Shown here: positions 24,999 through 34,247 of the stretch, piece by piece
Layout of the letters: each line of letters opens with the position of its first letter
Position numbering within the stretch: position 1 is the first letter of the stretch
DNA from: Sphingobium sp. SCG-1
Lineage (GTDB): Bacteria; Pseudomonadota; Alphaproteobacteria; Sphingomonadales; Sphingomonadaceae
NCBI RefSeq assembly: GCF_002953135.1
Contig: NZ_CP026372.1
Coordinates: forward strand, 1,550,001-1,614,000
Reading direction: 5' to 3'
DNA: 64,000 nt
Notes under the pieces: generated by a model
Told to the model about the DNA's origin: nothing
The model's input: only the letters and a program-made list of their open reading frames with translations
Databases searched by the model: none
Made by a program: the position numbers and the translations under genes

Positions 24999-25850
24999 AT
25001 GTTTGATCGCTTCAAAGTCTTGCTCCAATATCTGCTCCCCAAGCGGCATTTGACCGTTTTTGCCGGACGCATCGCGGGAGCGCGAGGGGGCGCAATCACG
25101 ACCCGGCTAATTCGCTGGTTCGTGGGCAAGTACCGCGTTGACATGACCGAAGCGGAAAATGCGGACATCGTCAGCTACAAGAGCTTCAATGACTTCTTCA
25201 CGCGTCCGCTCAAAGTCGGCGCTCGTCCTTTGGCGGATGCGGATTTCGTCTGCCCTGTGGATGGTGCGATTAGCCAGCTCGGCACCATCGACGATCACCA
25301 CATCCTACAGGCCAAGGGGCATCGCTTTACCACTACCGAACTAGTTGGCGGCGACAATGCCCTCGCTGCCAACTTCCGTCACGGAAGCTTCGCTAACTTA
25401 TATCTGTCACCCAAGGATTATCACCGTCTGCACATGCCCTGCGACGGTACGCTCACGCGCATGATCTACGTACCAGGTGCACTGTTCTCTGTGAATCCGA
25501 TCACCGCGCGCGGCGTGCCGAACCTGTTCGCGCGCAACGAACGTGTCGTGTGTGTGTTCGAGTCGGCGCAACACGGGCCGTTCGTGATGGTGCTGGTCGG
25601 GGCCACCATCGTCGGTAGCATGGCAACAGTGTGGCACGGCATCGTCAATCCCAGGCGCACTAATAGAGCGACCGAATGGAGATATGCTGATCAAGCCATA
25701 GTGCTCAATAAGGGTGAGGAGATGGGCCGCTTTCTTCTCGGCTCTACGATCGTGATGCTATTCAAGCCGGGCACCATTGCCTTCAACAAAGACTGGAAGC
25801 CGGAGCGGCAAGTGCGCCTTGGCGAGCGGATGGGCGATCGCCTTGTCTAA
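24999..25850 (+). CDS. psd: Phosphatidylserine decarboxylase, E. coli type
   Basis: A 283-residue enzyme converting phosphatidylserine to phosphatidylethanolamine at the inner membrane. The self-cleavage site LGST is at 247-250, with S249 becoming the pyruvoyl group. DYHRLHMP supplies the catalytic His, and CPVDGAISQLG the Asp segment. Length and the LGST sequence match the long E. coli-like type. Many alphaproteobacteria instead carry a short Psd of about 220-240 residues next to pssA. It lies alone in an accessory block, so acquisition by transfer is plausible. Confidence 0.92.
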   Translation: MFDRFKVLLQYLLPKRHLTVFAGRIAGARGGAITTRLIRWFVGKYRVDMTEAENADIVSYKSFNDFFTRPLKVGARPLADADFVCPVDGAISQLGTIDDHHILQAKGHRFTTTELVGGDNALAANFRHGSFANLYLSPKDYHRLHMPCDGTLTRMIYVPGALFSVNPITARGVPNLFARNERVVCVFESAQHGPFVMVLVGATIVGSMATVWHGIVNPRRTNRATEWRYADQAIVLNKGEEMGRFLLGSTIVMLFKPGTIAFNKDWKPERQVRLGERMGDRLV

Positions 25851-25958
25851 GCAATTTCTAGGCTCTGCCTTGCCTACTTCGATTACCATCTTCTGGCCTC
25901 GACCAATTTTGGTCGCTCTGCTTATCTAGCCTTGATGCCAAAAGCGGACTTCGGGAAA

Positions 25959-26375
25959 TTATTCGGAGGCAGTGTGGGCATAGAGGTCAAAATCTATGGC
26001 AAGCCCGCGCGCCGATAGTGCGCCTAAGGTCTGAGGAGCCAACGTGATCCCGCCGGTCCAATCAACGAAATATCCGCCAACACTCATGTAGCAGTGGTAG
26101 CGCGCAGTAAGATATTTCCATACTTCGAGGTCATCCGTCAGCCTTGCTAACAGCGTTGATATTTGGTCATTGAGATCGACAGGAGTGTTCCAGTCACCAC
26201 CAAGCTGCCACTTTCCAGTGCTCGCTTCGGTACATTTTCCGTGGCTACCAAGAAATTTCTCGCCTTTCGCAACCCCCAAGCGTGGCTCTGCACCCAACAG
26301 GGCTGTAATTTCTGATGGGACGAGATCATCCTCGTCGATCAACAAAGATACGCTGGCTCGTTGTAGATTATCCAT
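25959..26375 (-). CDS. DUF4279 protein
   Basis: A 138-residue protein with the DUF4279 layout: SVSLLIDEDDLVPSEITALLGAEP (key residues 8-31), a central GKWQLGG, and a C-terminal GGITLAPQTLGALSARGLAIDFDLY. Members are small soluble proteins of unknown function, often found near polymorphic-toxin immunity loci or in accessory regions. AGGAAAGG precedes ATG 26375. It converges on psd and diverges from recO. Confidence 0.82.
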   Translation of the reverse strand: MDNLQRASVSLLIDEDDLVPSEITALLGAEPRLGVAKGEKFLGSHGKCTEASTGKWQLGGDWNTPVDLNDQISTLLARLTDDLEVWKYLTARYHCYMSVGGYFVDWTGGITLAPQTLGALSARGLAIDFDLYAHTASE

Positions 26376-26536
26376 CGCCTTTCCTACCCCGCATTATCGC
26401 AAGCGGGAAGCCATTCAGCGGCAGCTATCTCCGATGCTCAGCCCAATACCGGACGTTCCGCTCCCCACCCATCTAAGACATTCCACTTTCCTAGCCCATT
26501 ACCCCAGCGCTGCACATAAGCTACACTCCGGCAACA

Positions 26537-27271
26537 ATGCCGCACCTCACCACCCCCGCGATAATCTGCGCCGTTCGCCATCATGGCGAGCATGGTGCGG
26601 TCGTGCGGGCTATGACACCGCAGCATGGGCTCGTCTCCGGCTATGTGCGGGGCGGGCGGTCGCGGCAGGTGCGGCCTGTCCTGCAGCCCGGCAACATCGT
26701 GCAGGCCGAGTATCGCGCGCGCACGCCGGACCAACTTGCCAGTCTCACCGTCGAGATGATCCACAGCCGCGCACCGCTTATTGGCGAGCCGCTGCCTGCC
26801 GCCGCGATAGATTGGACATGCGCGCTCACCGCCGCGGCGTTGCCCGAGGAGAACGCCTATCCCGCGCTTCATCAGGCGCTGGACGGGGTGCTGACCGCTA
26901 TCGAAGCCGCGCCCGCCGCGCGCGGCTGGGCTGTCGCGCTCGTTCGTTACGAATTACTGTTGCTCACGGAACTTGGCTTCGGTCTTGATCTTGACCAATG
27001 CACGGTCACCGGCGCGCGCGGCGATCTCACTTATGTCAGCCCCAAGAGCGCCGCCGCTGTCAGCACCGCCGCTGCCACCGGCTATGAAGCCCGCCTCCTC
27101 TCGCTGCCCCCGTTCCTCACCGCAGGCGGGCAGGCGGAGTGGCCCGATATATTGAATGGCCTGGTGCTCACCGGCCATTTTCTCGAACGCTCGATCCTGA
27201 CCGACCGCCGCCGTGACGTGCTCGCCGCCCGCGAACGCCTCGTGGAGCGGCTGAAAAGAGCGGTTGCGTGA
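26537..27271 (+). CDS. recO: DNA repair protein RecO
   Basis: A 244-residue recombination mediator of the RecFOR pathway, which loads RecA on SSB-coated DNA. It has the N-terminal OB fold (ICAVRHHGEHGAVVRAMTPQHGLVSGYVRGG, key residues 10-40) and a helical domain with YELLLLTELGFGLDL. The zinc-binding cysteines of some RecO proteins are not all present; only one Cys (DLDQCTVTG) is seen. Confidence 0.92.
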   Translation: MPHLTTPAIICAVRHHGEHGAVVRAMTPQHGLVSGYVRGGRSRQVRPVLQPGNIVQAEYRARTPDQLASLTVEMIHSRAPLIGEPLPAAAIDWTCALTAAALPEENAYPALHQALDGVLTAIEAAPAARGWAVALVRYELLLLTELGFGLDLDQCTVTGARGDLTYVSPKSAAAVSTAAATGYEARLLSLPPFLTAGGQAEWPDILNGLVLTGHFLERSILTDRRRDVLAARERLVERLKRAVA

Positions 27272-27320
27272 CGCGCGCGCTTCCTGCATCTGCGCCCCAC
27301 AGATAGAGGGAGCCTTAGGA

Positions 27321-28364
27321 ATGCTGGTTGCGCTGTTGCCGGGGGACGGGATCGGACCGGAAGTCACGACGCAGGCGCGGCGCGTTCTCGATGCGCTTGC
27401 CATTGACGGCTTGACCTATGAGGAAGCCTTGGTTGGCGGCGCGGCGTACAAGGCCAGCGGCCATCCGCTGCCGCCTGAAACGCTGGACCTCGCCCGCCGC
27501 GCAGACGCCATTCTGTTCGGCGCGGTCGGCGACCCGGACTGCGATGCGTTGGAGCGTCACCTCCGTCCCGAACAGGCGATCCTTGGCCTGCGCAAGGAAT
27601 TGACGCTGTTCGCCAATCTGCGCCCTGCCAAGATGTTTCCCGAACTTGCCGATGCCTCCACGCTTCGCCCGGAAATCGCCTCCGCCATCGACCTGATGAT
27701 CGTCCGCGAATTGAACGGCGACGTCTATTTCGGCGAAAAGGGTATGCGCAAGACCGCCGATGGCCAGCGCGAAGGCTATGACATCATGTCGTACAGCGAA
27801 AGCGAAGTCCGCCGCATCGCCCATTCCGCGTTCCGCACGGCGCAGGCCCGCCGTGGCAAGCTCTGCTCGGTCGACAAGGCGAACGTGCTCGAAACCTCGC
27901 AACTCTGGCGCGACGTGGTGATCGAGACGGCGGTGGACTATCCCGACGTGGCGCTCACGCACATGTATGTCGACAACGCCGCGATGCAGCTTGTGCGCAA
28001 TCCCGGCCAGTTCGATGTGATCGTGACCGGCAATTTGTTCGGCGATATCCTCTCCGATCAGGCGAGCATGTGCGTCGGCTCCATCGGTATGCTCGCCTCC
28101 GCCTCGCTCGACAGCGCGGGCAAGGGCCTGTACGAACCCATCCACGGCAGCGCGCCGGATATCGCCGGGCAGGGCAAGGCCAATCCGCTGGCAGCGGTTC
28201 TTTCCGCCGCGATGATGCTGCGTTACTCGCTTGGGTTGCCCGCGCAGGCGGACCGGATCGAAGCGGCGGTGGCGAAGGCGTTGGCCGGCGGCGCACGCGG
28301 CGCTGATCTTGGCGGCACGATGACCACGGCGCAGATCGGCGACGCGGTCCTCGCTGCACTTTGA
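27321..28364 (+). CDS. leuB: 3-isopropylmalate dehydrogenase
   Basis: A 347-residue beta-decarboxylating dehydrogenase of leucine synthesis. N-terminal LLPGDGIGPEV, substrate-site RxxxxLRxxxxxxxNLRP (LGLRKELTLFANLRPAK), catalytic Tyr in YDIMSYSESEVRRI, metal-binding DNAAMQLVRNPGQFDV and NAD-site HGSAPDIAGQGKANP are all present. ATG 27321 fits the conserved N-terminus. Confidence 0.96.
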   Translation: MLVALLPGDGIGPEVTTQARRVLDALAIDGLTYEEALVGGAAYKASGHPLPPETLDLARRADAILFGAVGDPDCDALERHLRPEQAILGLRKELTLFANLRPAKMFPELADASTLRPEIASAIDLMIVRELNGDVYFGEKGMRKTADGQREGYDIMSYSESEVRRIAHSAFRTAQARRGKLCSVDKANVLETSQLWRDVVIETAVDYPDVALTHMYVDNAAMQLVRNPGQFDVIVTGNLFGDILSDQASMCVGSIGMLASASLDSAGKGLYEPIHGSAPDIAGQGKANPLAAVLSAAMMLRYSLGLPAQADRIEAAVAKALAGGARGADLGGTMTTAQIGDAVLAAL

Positions 28365-28388
28365 CGAGATAGAACGGAAAGACACGCC

Positions 28389-29597
28389 ATGAAACGGCAC
28401 AGCGGCCAAGACCCCAAGATCACCGCCAACTGGCGGCCCGCTACGCTCGCGGTAAGGGGCGGCACTGCGCGTTCGGAATGGGGCGAAACCTCCGAAGCTC
28501 TGTTCCTGACTTCTGGCTATTCCTACGACCGCGCAGAGGATGCCGCTGCACGGTTCTCGGGCGATCAGCAGGGGATGACCTACAGCCGCCTGCAAAACCC
28601 CACGGTCGAGATGCTGGAAAAGCGCATCGCACTGCTGGAAGGGGCGGAAGCCTGCCGTGCCACCACGACCGGCATGGCCGCGATGACGGCAGCGCTGCTC
28701 TGCCAGCTTTCCGCGGGCGATCATGTCGTCGCGGGCAAGGCGCTGTTCGGCTCCTGCCGCTGGCTCACCGATACGCTGCTGCCCAAATTCGGGATAGAGA
28801 CGACGACCGTAGACGCGCGCGACCTTTCCGCATGGGAAGCCGCCATCCGCCCGAATACGAAGGTCTTCTTTTTCGAAACGCCCGCCAATCCGACGATGGA
28901 TGTGGTGGATCTTGCGGCCGTCTGCGGGCTCGCCAAGGCGCACGGGATCACCTCGGTCGTGGACAATGCCTTCGCGACGCCTGCGCTCCAGCGCCCGATG
29001 GATTTCGGCGCAGACGTCGTCGCTTATAGCGCCACGAAGATGATGGACGGGCAGGGCCGCGTCCTCGCCGGCGCAATCTGCGGTTCGGAAGATTTCATCC
29101 TCAATACGCTACTGCCGTTCCACCGCAACACCGGCCCGACACTCAGCGCGTTCAATGCGTGGGTGGTCTTGAAGGGCCTGGAAACGCTCGACCTGCGCAT
29201 CCGCCGCCAGAGCGAGAACGCGATCAAGGTCGCCAATTTCCTCGAAAGCCGCGTGGATCGCGTCATGTATCCCGGCATCCCCAGCCACCCGCAGCACGAT
29301 CTCGCCATGCGGCAGATGGACATGGCCGGACCGATCTTCTCGCTCTACACCGGCGGCGGCAGGGCAGGGGCGCACGGCCTGCTGAACGGTTTGCAGCTTA
29401 TCGACATCAGTAACAATATCGGCGATTCCCGCTCGCTGATGACGCATCCGGCATCGACCACGCACTATGGCATGGCGGAAGAAGCACGGCTGGAAGTCGG
29501 CATCACCGAGGATATGCTGCGCATCAACGTCGGTCTCGAAGATCCCGAGGATTTGATCGCTGATCTCGATCAGGCACTGAAGTCGATTGGCCGTTGA
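28389..29597 (+). CDS. metZ: O-succinylhomoserine sulfhydrylase
   Basis: A 402-residue PLP enzyme of the Cys/Met metabolism family. The PLP lysine is in YSATKMMDGQGR, the aldimine-contact region is ETPANPTMDVVDL, and the phosphate-binding YSRLQNPTV lies near residue 70. The MDGQGR loop and AGAICGSEDF are typical of MetZ, which makes homocysteine directly from O-succinylhomoserine and sulfide. It is 24 bp after leuB and probably co-transcribed. Confidence 0.92.
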   Translation: MKRHSGQDPKITANWRPATLAVRGGTARSEWGETSEALFLTSGYSYDRAEDAAARFSGDQQGMTYSRLQNPTVEMLEKRIALLEGAEACRATTTGMAAMTAALLCQLSAGDHVVAGKALFGSCRWLTDTLLPKFGIETTTVDARDLSAWEAAIRPNTKVFFFETPANPTMDVVDLAAVCGLAKAHGITSVVDNAFATPALQRPMDFGADVVAYSATKMMDGQGRVLAGAICGSEDFILNTLLPFHRNTGPTLSAFNAWVVLKGLETLDLRIRRQSENAIKVANFLESRVDRVMYPGIPSHPQHDLAMRQMDMAGPIFSLYTGGGRAGAHGLLNGLQLIDISNNIGDSRSLMTHPASTTHYGMAEEARLEVGITEDMLRINVGLEDPEDLIADLDQALKSIGR

Positions 29598-29628
29598 CTG
29601 TCTGCGGCCTCTGGGTGATTTTGGGGGC

Positions 29629-30027
29629 GTGAAATCGCTGTTCCCCTTTGCCTCGACCACGCACGACATCACCGTGCGCGTGTCGGTCAGCTTCCTGCCG
29701 GAGCAGTCCGAGCCGGATCGTGGCCGCTGGTTCTGGGCCTACCACATCCGCCTGGAGAATGAGGGGACGTCGCCTGTCCAGCTTCTCACGCGCCGCTGGC
29801 TCATCACAGACGGGCGCGGCGCGCAGCATCATGTCGAGGGCGAAGGCGTCGTCGGTGAGCAACCCGTGCTGCAACCCGGCAAATCCTACGACTATGTGTC
29901 CGGCTGCCCGCTTCAGACGCCGACGGGCGCCATGAAGGGCAGCTACCATATGGTCGGCGTCAGCGGCGAGACATTCGATATCGCCATTCCGGAATTTCCT
30001 CTGATCGCCCCAGCCATCGCCGAATGA
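29629..30027 (+). CDS. apaG: ApaG domain protein
   Basis: A 132-residue immunoglobulin-like beta-sandwich protein. Diagnostic segments are WFWAYHIRLENEG, LLTRRWLITDG, VEGEGVVGEQPVLQPG and GSYHM. GTG 29629 with a GGGGG ribosome site is preferred over the upstream TTG frame that would overlap metZ. Biochemical role is not settled. The stop overlaps the LysR gene by ATGA. Confidence 0.92.
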   Translation: MKSLFPFASTTHDITVRVSVSFLPEQSEPDRGRWFWAYHIRLENEGTSPVQLLTRRWLITDGRGAQHHVEGEGVVGEQPVLQPGKSYDYVSGCPLQTPTGAMKGSYHMVGVSGETFDIAIPEFPLIAPAIAE

Positions 30028-30830
30028 AACGCACGCACCTGCCCCTGAATGGCCTGCGCGTGCTGGATGCCGCCGCGCGGCATCTGAGCTTTACGCGCGC
30101 CGCCGATGAGCTCGCGGTGACGCCTGCGGCCGTCGGTCAGCAAATTCGCGCGCTGGAGGACATGCTGGGCGTGGTCCTCTTCCGCCGCACGCCCAAGGGC
30201 CTCGAACTCACGCCCGAGACCGAAGCGGGCCTTGATGCGCTCCGGTCCGGCTTCCTGATGTTCGAGGAAGCGGTGCGCGCGATGCAGGTCGGCCAGTCCA
30301 GCCTGTCGCTCACCATCGCCGCGCCACGCGACATTACCGCGAAATGGCTCCAGGGGCAGCTAGCCATATATGCGCAGGGTCAGACCGATCTGCATTTCTC
30401 GCTGGTCGCTGCCGACGATATTCTCGATTTCACTGAAGCCAATCTCGACCTTGCTTTGCGCCTCACCGACGGCCCCGGCGAGCATGAAGGCGTTCGCGTC
30501 GGCACTGCGGCTTTCGTCACGGTGGAAGCGCCGCAGGGCGGTTCGGATCGCCTCATCGACTGGCCCGGATCGCCCGAAGCGGGGGAGGCCGATCCCTTCA
30601 TGCGCGTTGCCGATGCGGGCCTTGCCATCGAGGCGGCGGCGAACGGCTTTGGCCGTGCGACCGTGCCGCTCCTTCTCGCCAGCCGCGACATAGCCGAGGG
30701 CCGCGTTGCCCAAGTCGGCGAACCCGTCGAATCCGCACGCGGTTACTGGCTCGTCGCGCCGCTTCCCCAGTGGCGACAAAAGAAGGTGAAGGCGCTCGTT
30801 GAAGCCCTGAAAGGCAGTGAGGCACCATGA
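30024..30830 (+). CDS. LysR-family regulator (GcvA-like)
   Basis: A 268-residue protein. The winged HTH at residues 5-65 (LNGLRVLDAAARHLSFTRAADEL, key residues FTRAA and QQIRALE) has GcvA-like features. A shortened effector domain has DLALRLTDGPGEHEGV. It is about 30 residues shorter than most LysR proteins, with a reduced C-terminal lobe. Its 4-nt overlaps with apaG and the acetyltransferase imply one transcript, so it does not sit divergently from its target as usual. Confidence 0.85.
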   Translation: MKRTHLPLNGLRVLDAAARHLSFTRAADELAVTPAAVGQQIRALEDMLGVVLFRRTPKGLELTPETEAGLDALRSGFLMFEEAVRAMQVGQSSLSLTIAAPRDITAKWLQGQLAIYAQGQTDLHFSLVAADDILDFTEANLDLALRLTDGPGEHEGVRVGTAAFVTVEAPQGGSDRLIDWPGSPEAGEADPFMRVADAGLAIEAAANGFGRATVPLLLASRDIAEGRVAQVGEPVESARGYWLVAPLPQWRQKKVKALVEALKGSEAP

Positions 30831-31363
30831 TCGCACCGGAGCATTTCACCACCGACCGGCTGATGCTCCGTCCTCTTCTGCCCTCTGATGCGGAAGCGTT
30901 GTTCCCTGCCTTCTCCGATCCCGATCTGATGACATGGTGGTCAAGCGGGCCGCACGCCACCGTCGAGGAAACCCGCGCCTACATCAATCCTGAAGGCGGC
31001 TATGGCGACGACTGGCTCGCCTGGGCGATTACCTCCAACGGTGAGGATGCGATTGGCCGCGTCGGTGCGGGGATGCGCCGTCCCGGTGTGTGGGAAATCG
31101 GCTACCTCCTGCGCCGCGACCTTTGGGGTCGTGGCTACGCGCGCGAGGCCGTCGCAGGCGTTGTCGACTATTTGTTCAACGAGAAAGACGCGCGTCGCAT
31201 CTTCGCCGATGTCGATCCTGACAATGTGCTTTCGATCGGTTTGCTGCGGCGCCTCGGTTTCCGAGAGGAAGGCCGCCTGCGTGCAGAATGGGAAACGCAT
31301 CTGGGCGTCCGAGACAGCCTGATCTTCGGGCTGCTCAAGGATGAGTGGAATGCAGCGCGGTGA
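30827..31363 (+). CDS. GNAT N-acetyltransferase (RimJ/RimL type)
   Basis: A 178-residue acetyltransferase_3 protein. N-terminal FTTDRLMLRPLLPSDAEALF and the acetyl-CoA loop LRRDLWGRGYAREAVAGVVDY (key residues W.GRGYA.EA) are clear, followed by NVLSIGLLRRLGFREEGRLR. The substrate cannot be told. Last gene of the apaG-lysR-GNAT operon. Confidence 0.88.
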   Translation: MIAPEHFTTDRLMLRPLLPSDAEALFPAFSDPDLMTWWSSGPHATVEETRAYINPEGGYGDDWLAWAITSNGEDAIGRVGAGMRRPGVWEIGYLLRRDLWGRGYAREAVAGVVDYLFNEKDARRIFADVDPDNVLSIGLLRRLGFREEGRLRAEWETHLGVRDSLIFGLLKDEWNAAR

Positions 31364-31384
31364 GGATGTCACGCTTCCTATAAT

Positions 31385-31481
31385 CCGTTCGCCCTGAGCG
31401 AAGTCGAAGGGTCAAGCTGAACGCAGTGAAGCTGCTTCGCCTGCGCTCAGCAGACCCTTCGACAAGCTCAGGGCGAACGGA
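31385..31481. repeat. Dispersed palindromic repeat, copy 2
   Basis: The same palindrome as at 20191-20288: the left arm begins CCGTTCGCCCTGAGC and the right arm ends GCTCAGGGCGAACGGA. It separates the convergent GNAT and Uup genes, where it could act as a bidirectional end structure. Confidence 0.82.
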
Positions 31482-31499
31482 GGTGGGGTAGTGGAGGTC

Positions 31500-33275
31500 C
31501 TAGCCTCCGACTTTCTCCGCCAGCTCCAGCCACCTCTCCTCCGCCGCGTCCTTCTCCGCCCGCGCCCGATCGATGGCCTCGGTCAGGCTCGCGAACTTGT
31601 CCGGGTTCTTCACATATAACGCCGGATCGGCCAACGCCGCCTCGTCCCGCGCAATCGCCGCTTCGATCTCCTCGATCCGGCGCGGCAGCAGCTCGTAATC
31701 CCGCTGATCCTTATACGTCAACTTCACGACTTTCGGCGCAGGTGCAACAGGCGCAGCCGCCTCAACCTTCTTCGCAACCTTAGGCGCGTTGCGCGCTTTC
31801 CGCTGCTTCATCCAGTCCTGATAGCCACCCACCACAATGTCGATTTCGCCCGAGCCATCCAGCCCCAGCGTCATCGTTACTGTCTTGTCGAGGAAGTCGC
31901 GGTCATGGCTGACGATCAGCACCGTGCCGTCATAATCGGCGATCACTTCCTGCAAAAGGTCCATCGTCTCCAAGTCGAGATCATTGGTCGGCTCGTCCAG
32001 CACCAGCAGGTTTGACTCCCGCGCAAATTCCCGCGCCAGCAACAGCCGCGATCGCTCGCCACCCGATAACGTCCCAACCTTCGCCTCGGCCAGCGACGGA
32101 TCGAACAGGAACTCCTTCAAATAGCCATGCACATGCTTGCGCACGCCGCGCACGTCGATCCAGTCGCCACCTTCTGCCAGCACTTCGCGCACGCGCTTCT
32201 CCGGCGCCATCAGGCTGCGCTGCTGGTCGATGAAGATCATGTCCAGCGTCTTCGACAGCGTCACAATGCCGCTATCCGGCTCGATCTCGCCCGTCAGCAG
32301 CTTGAGCAATGTCGTCTTGCCCGCGCCATTGCCGCCGACGATACCGATCCGGTCGCCGCGCTGGATGCGGATGCTGAAATCGTCGATGATCGTGCGGTCG
32401 CCAAAGCGCTTCGTCGCGTGCGCCGTAGTGATGACGCTCTTGGTCTTGCTTCCATCGCTCGCCATCGCCAGCTTGGCGATCCCCTGCGGTCCGACCATCG
32501 CGGCGCGCTGCTCGCGCATTTCATATAGCTTAGACAAGCGGCCCTGATTGCGCTTGCGCCGCGCCGTCACGCCGCGCTCCAGCCAGTGCGCCTCGATCTT
32601 CAACTTCGCATCCAGCTTCTCCGCCGCGCGCGTTTCCTCGGCGTAAACCTGCTCCATCCACGAATCGAACCCGCCGAAGCCGATCTCCGCGCGCCGGATG
32701 CTGCCCCGATCCAGCCAGAGTGTCTGCTTCGTCAGCCGCGTCAGGAAGGTCCGGTCATGGCTGATGACCACGAACGCACCATTGTAACGGTTGAGCCAGC
32801 TCTCCAGCCAGTCGATCGCGGCGATGTCCAGATGGTTGGTCGGTTCGTCCAGCAGCAGCAGGTCCGGCTCGCTCGCGAGCGCACGGCAGATCGCCGCCCG
32901 CCGCCGCTCGCCGCCGCTCGCGGTGGCCGCTTCGCGCGACAAGTCGACGCCCAACTGATCGGCAATCGCCTCGACCTCATGCGGCTCCGGCGCGAACTCG
33001 CCAGATAGCGCGAAATCATGCAGCGTCGCGAAGGCCCGCACATCCGGATCTTGCTCCAGCATCACGACATGCTTGCCCGGCACGATCGATCGCGTGCCTT
33101 GATCCGCCTCGATGCTGCCGGCAAGCAGCTTCAACAGCGTCGTCTTGCCCGCGCCGTTGCGCCCGATCAGCGCCAGCCGGTCGCGTTGCCCGACCTGTAT
33201 GTCCAGCCCCTTGAACAGCCAGCCGCTGCCCTGATTGAGACCAAGATTTTCGAAACTGAGTATAGGTGCCGCCAT
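31500..33275 (-). CDS. uup: Uup-like ABC-F ATPase
   Basis: A 591-residue ABC-F protein. Its two cassettes have GRNGAGKTT/SGGERRRAA/LLLLDEPTNHLD and GGNGAGKTT/LSGGERSRL/LVLDEPTNDLDLETMD. The long basic linker and a C-terminal coiled coil (DYELLPRRIEEIEAAIARDE onward) preceded by an Ala/Pro/Lys stretch are typical of Uup, which binds DNA and ribosomes. The start MAAPIL at 33275 is preferred over the longer frame. Confidence 0.9.
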   Translation of the reverse strand: MAAPILSFENLGLNQGSGWLFKGLDIQVGQRDRLALIGRNGAGKTTLLKLLAGSIEADQGTRSIVPGKHVVMLEQDPDVRAFATLHDFALSGEFAPEPHEVEAIADQLGVDLSREAATASGGERRRAAICRALASEPDLLLLDEPTNHLDIAAIDWLESWLNRYNGAFVVISHDRTFLTRLTKQTLWLDRGSIRRAEIGFGGFDSWMEQVYAEETRAAEKLDAKLKIEAHWLERGVTARRKRNQGRLSKLYEMREQRAAMVGPQGIAKLAMASDGSKTKSVITTAHATKRFGDRTIIDDFSIRIQRGDRIGIVGGNGAGKTTLLKLLTGEIEPDSGIVTLSKTLDMIFIDQQRSLMAPEKRVREVLAEGGDWIDVRGVRKHVHGYLKEFLFDPSLAEAKVGTLSGGERSRLLLAREFARESNLLVLDEPTNDLDLETMDLLQEVIADYDGTVLIVSHDRDFLDKTVTMTLGLDGSGEIDIVVGGYQDWMKQRKARNAPKVAKKVEAAAPVAPAPKVVKLTYKDQRDYELLPRRIEEIEAAIARDEAALADPALYVKNPDKFASLTEAIDRARAEKDAAEERWLELAEKVGG

Positions 33276-33424
33276 GCCGGTGCAGCTAGGGCTTGAACCG
33301 CCGTGAGGCAAGGGGTGCCGCCAGTCATCGCGCATTCACACCGTCCTGTCATAGATCATGAACAGATGGTTTCGGAACCGCCACGACATACAGGGCGTTT
33401 GCCGACCCGCTTGCACTGGAGAAA

Positions 33425-34162
33425 ATGCTCATGAAGTTCGCCCCCCTAATCCTCCCCGCGTTGCTGCTGACGACGGCGGCACATGCGCAAACACAGGTGA
33501 ACCTCACCGAGACTGCGCCGGTCGTGACGCTCAATGTCACCGAAACCGTGGAAGCGACGCCCGACGTCGCGACCGTCGGCACGGGCGTCGAGACGCGCGC
33601 GATGACGGCGAAGCAGGCTATGTCGGACAATGCCGAGAAGATGACGAGCCTGATCGCGGCGCTCACCAAGGCGGGCATCCCGAAGAAGGACATCCAGACC
33701 AGCGGCCTCCGCCTCAATGCGCAATATGATTATAGCGGCCGCAATCCCAACGGATCGCAGTCGCCGCCAAAATTCATTGGCTACGAAGCCGCGAACCAAT
33801 TGAGCGTCACCCTGCGCGATGTATCGAAGGTCGGCGACTTGCTCGACCGGATGGTGGCCGCGGGTGCGACCAGCATCAACGGCCCCAATTTTTCGATAGA
33901 CGATCCCGCACCACTGCATGTGCAGGCGCGCGGCGCTGCGCTCAAGACCGCAAAGGCACAAGCGGACTTCTACGCCCAGCAAACAGGCTTCCGTTCCGCG
34001 CGTCTGGTCTCGATCAGCGAGAGCAATAGCGGCGGTATGCGTCCGCTGGCGTTCGCGGCCGATCGCATGAAAGTCTCCTTACAGGCTGCACCGACTCCCG
34101 TCGAACCCGGCCAAGTCTCCGCTGCGGTGACACTCACCGTGCAATACGCACTGGAACGCTAG
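33425..34162 (+). CDS. SIMPL domain (DUF541) secreted protein
   Basis: A 245-residue periplasmic protein. A signal peptide (MKFAPLILPALLLTTAAHA) precedes a SIMPL/DUF541 domain, marked by VTETVEATPDVATVGTGVET (cited by ATPDVA near residue 40), DIQTSGLRLNAQYDY and a YEAANQLSVTLRD beta-strand. The function of the family is unclear; oxidative-stress and outer-surface roles have been proposed. ATG 33431 is an equally good start. Confidence 0.88.
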   Translation: MLMKFAPLILPALLLTTAAHAQTQVNLTETAPVVTLNVTETVEATPDVATVGTGVETRAMTAKQAMSDNAEKMTSLIAALTKAGIPKKDIQTSGLRLNAQYDYSGRNPNGSQSPPKFIGYEAANQLSVTLRDVSKVGDLLDRMVAAGATSINGPNFSIDDPAPLHVQARGAALKTAKAQADFYAQQTGFRSARLVSISESNSGGMRPLAFAADRMKVSLQAAPTPVEPGQVSAAVTLTVQYALER

Positions 34163-34247
34163 GTCATCTTGGGCCGGTAAGCCTGCTTTATCGGCCCGCA
34201 TCCCCCATTCACCACCTGTTCAATGCTGGCCCACTATGCCATGAACC

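Noticed and set aside
27315..28943. 542-aa minus-strand frame opposite leuB and metZ
   Set aside because: Shadow frame; both sense genes are intact with catalytic motifs.
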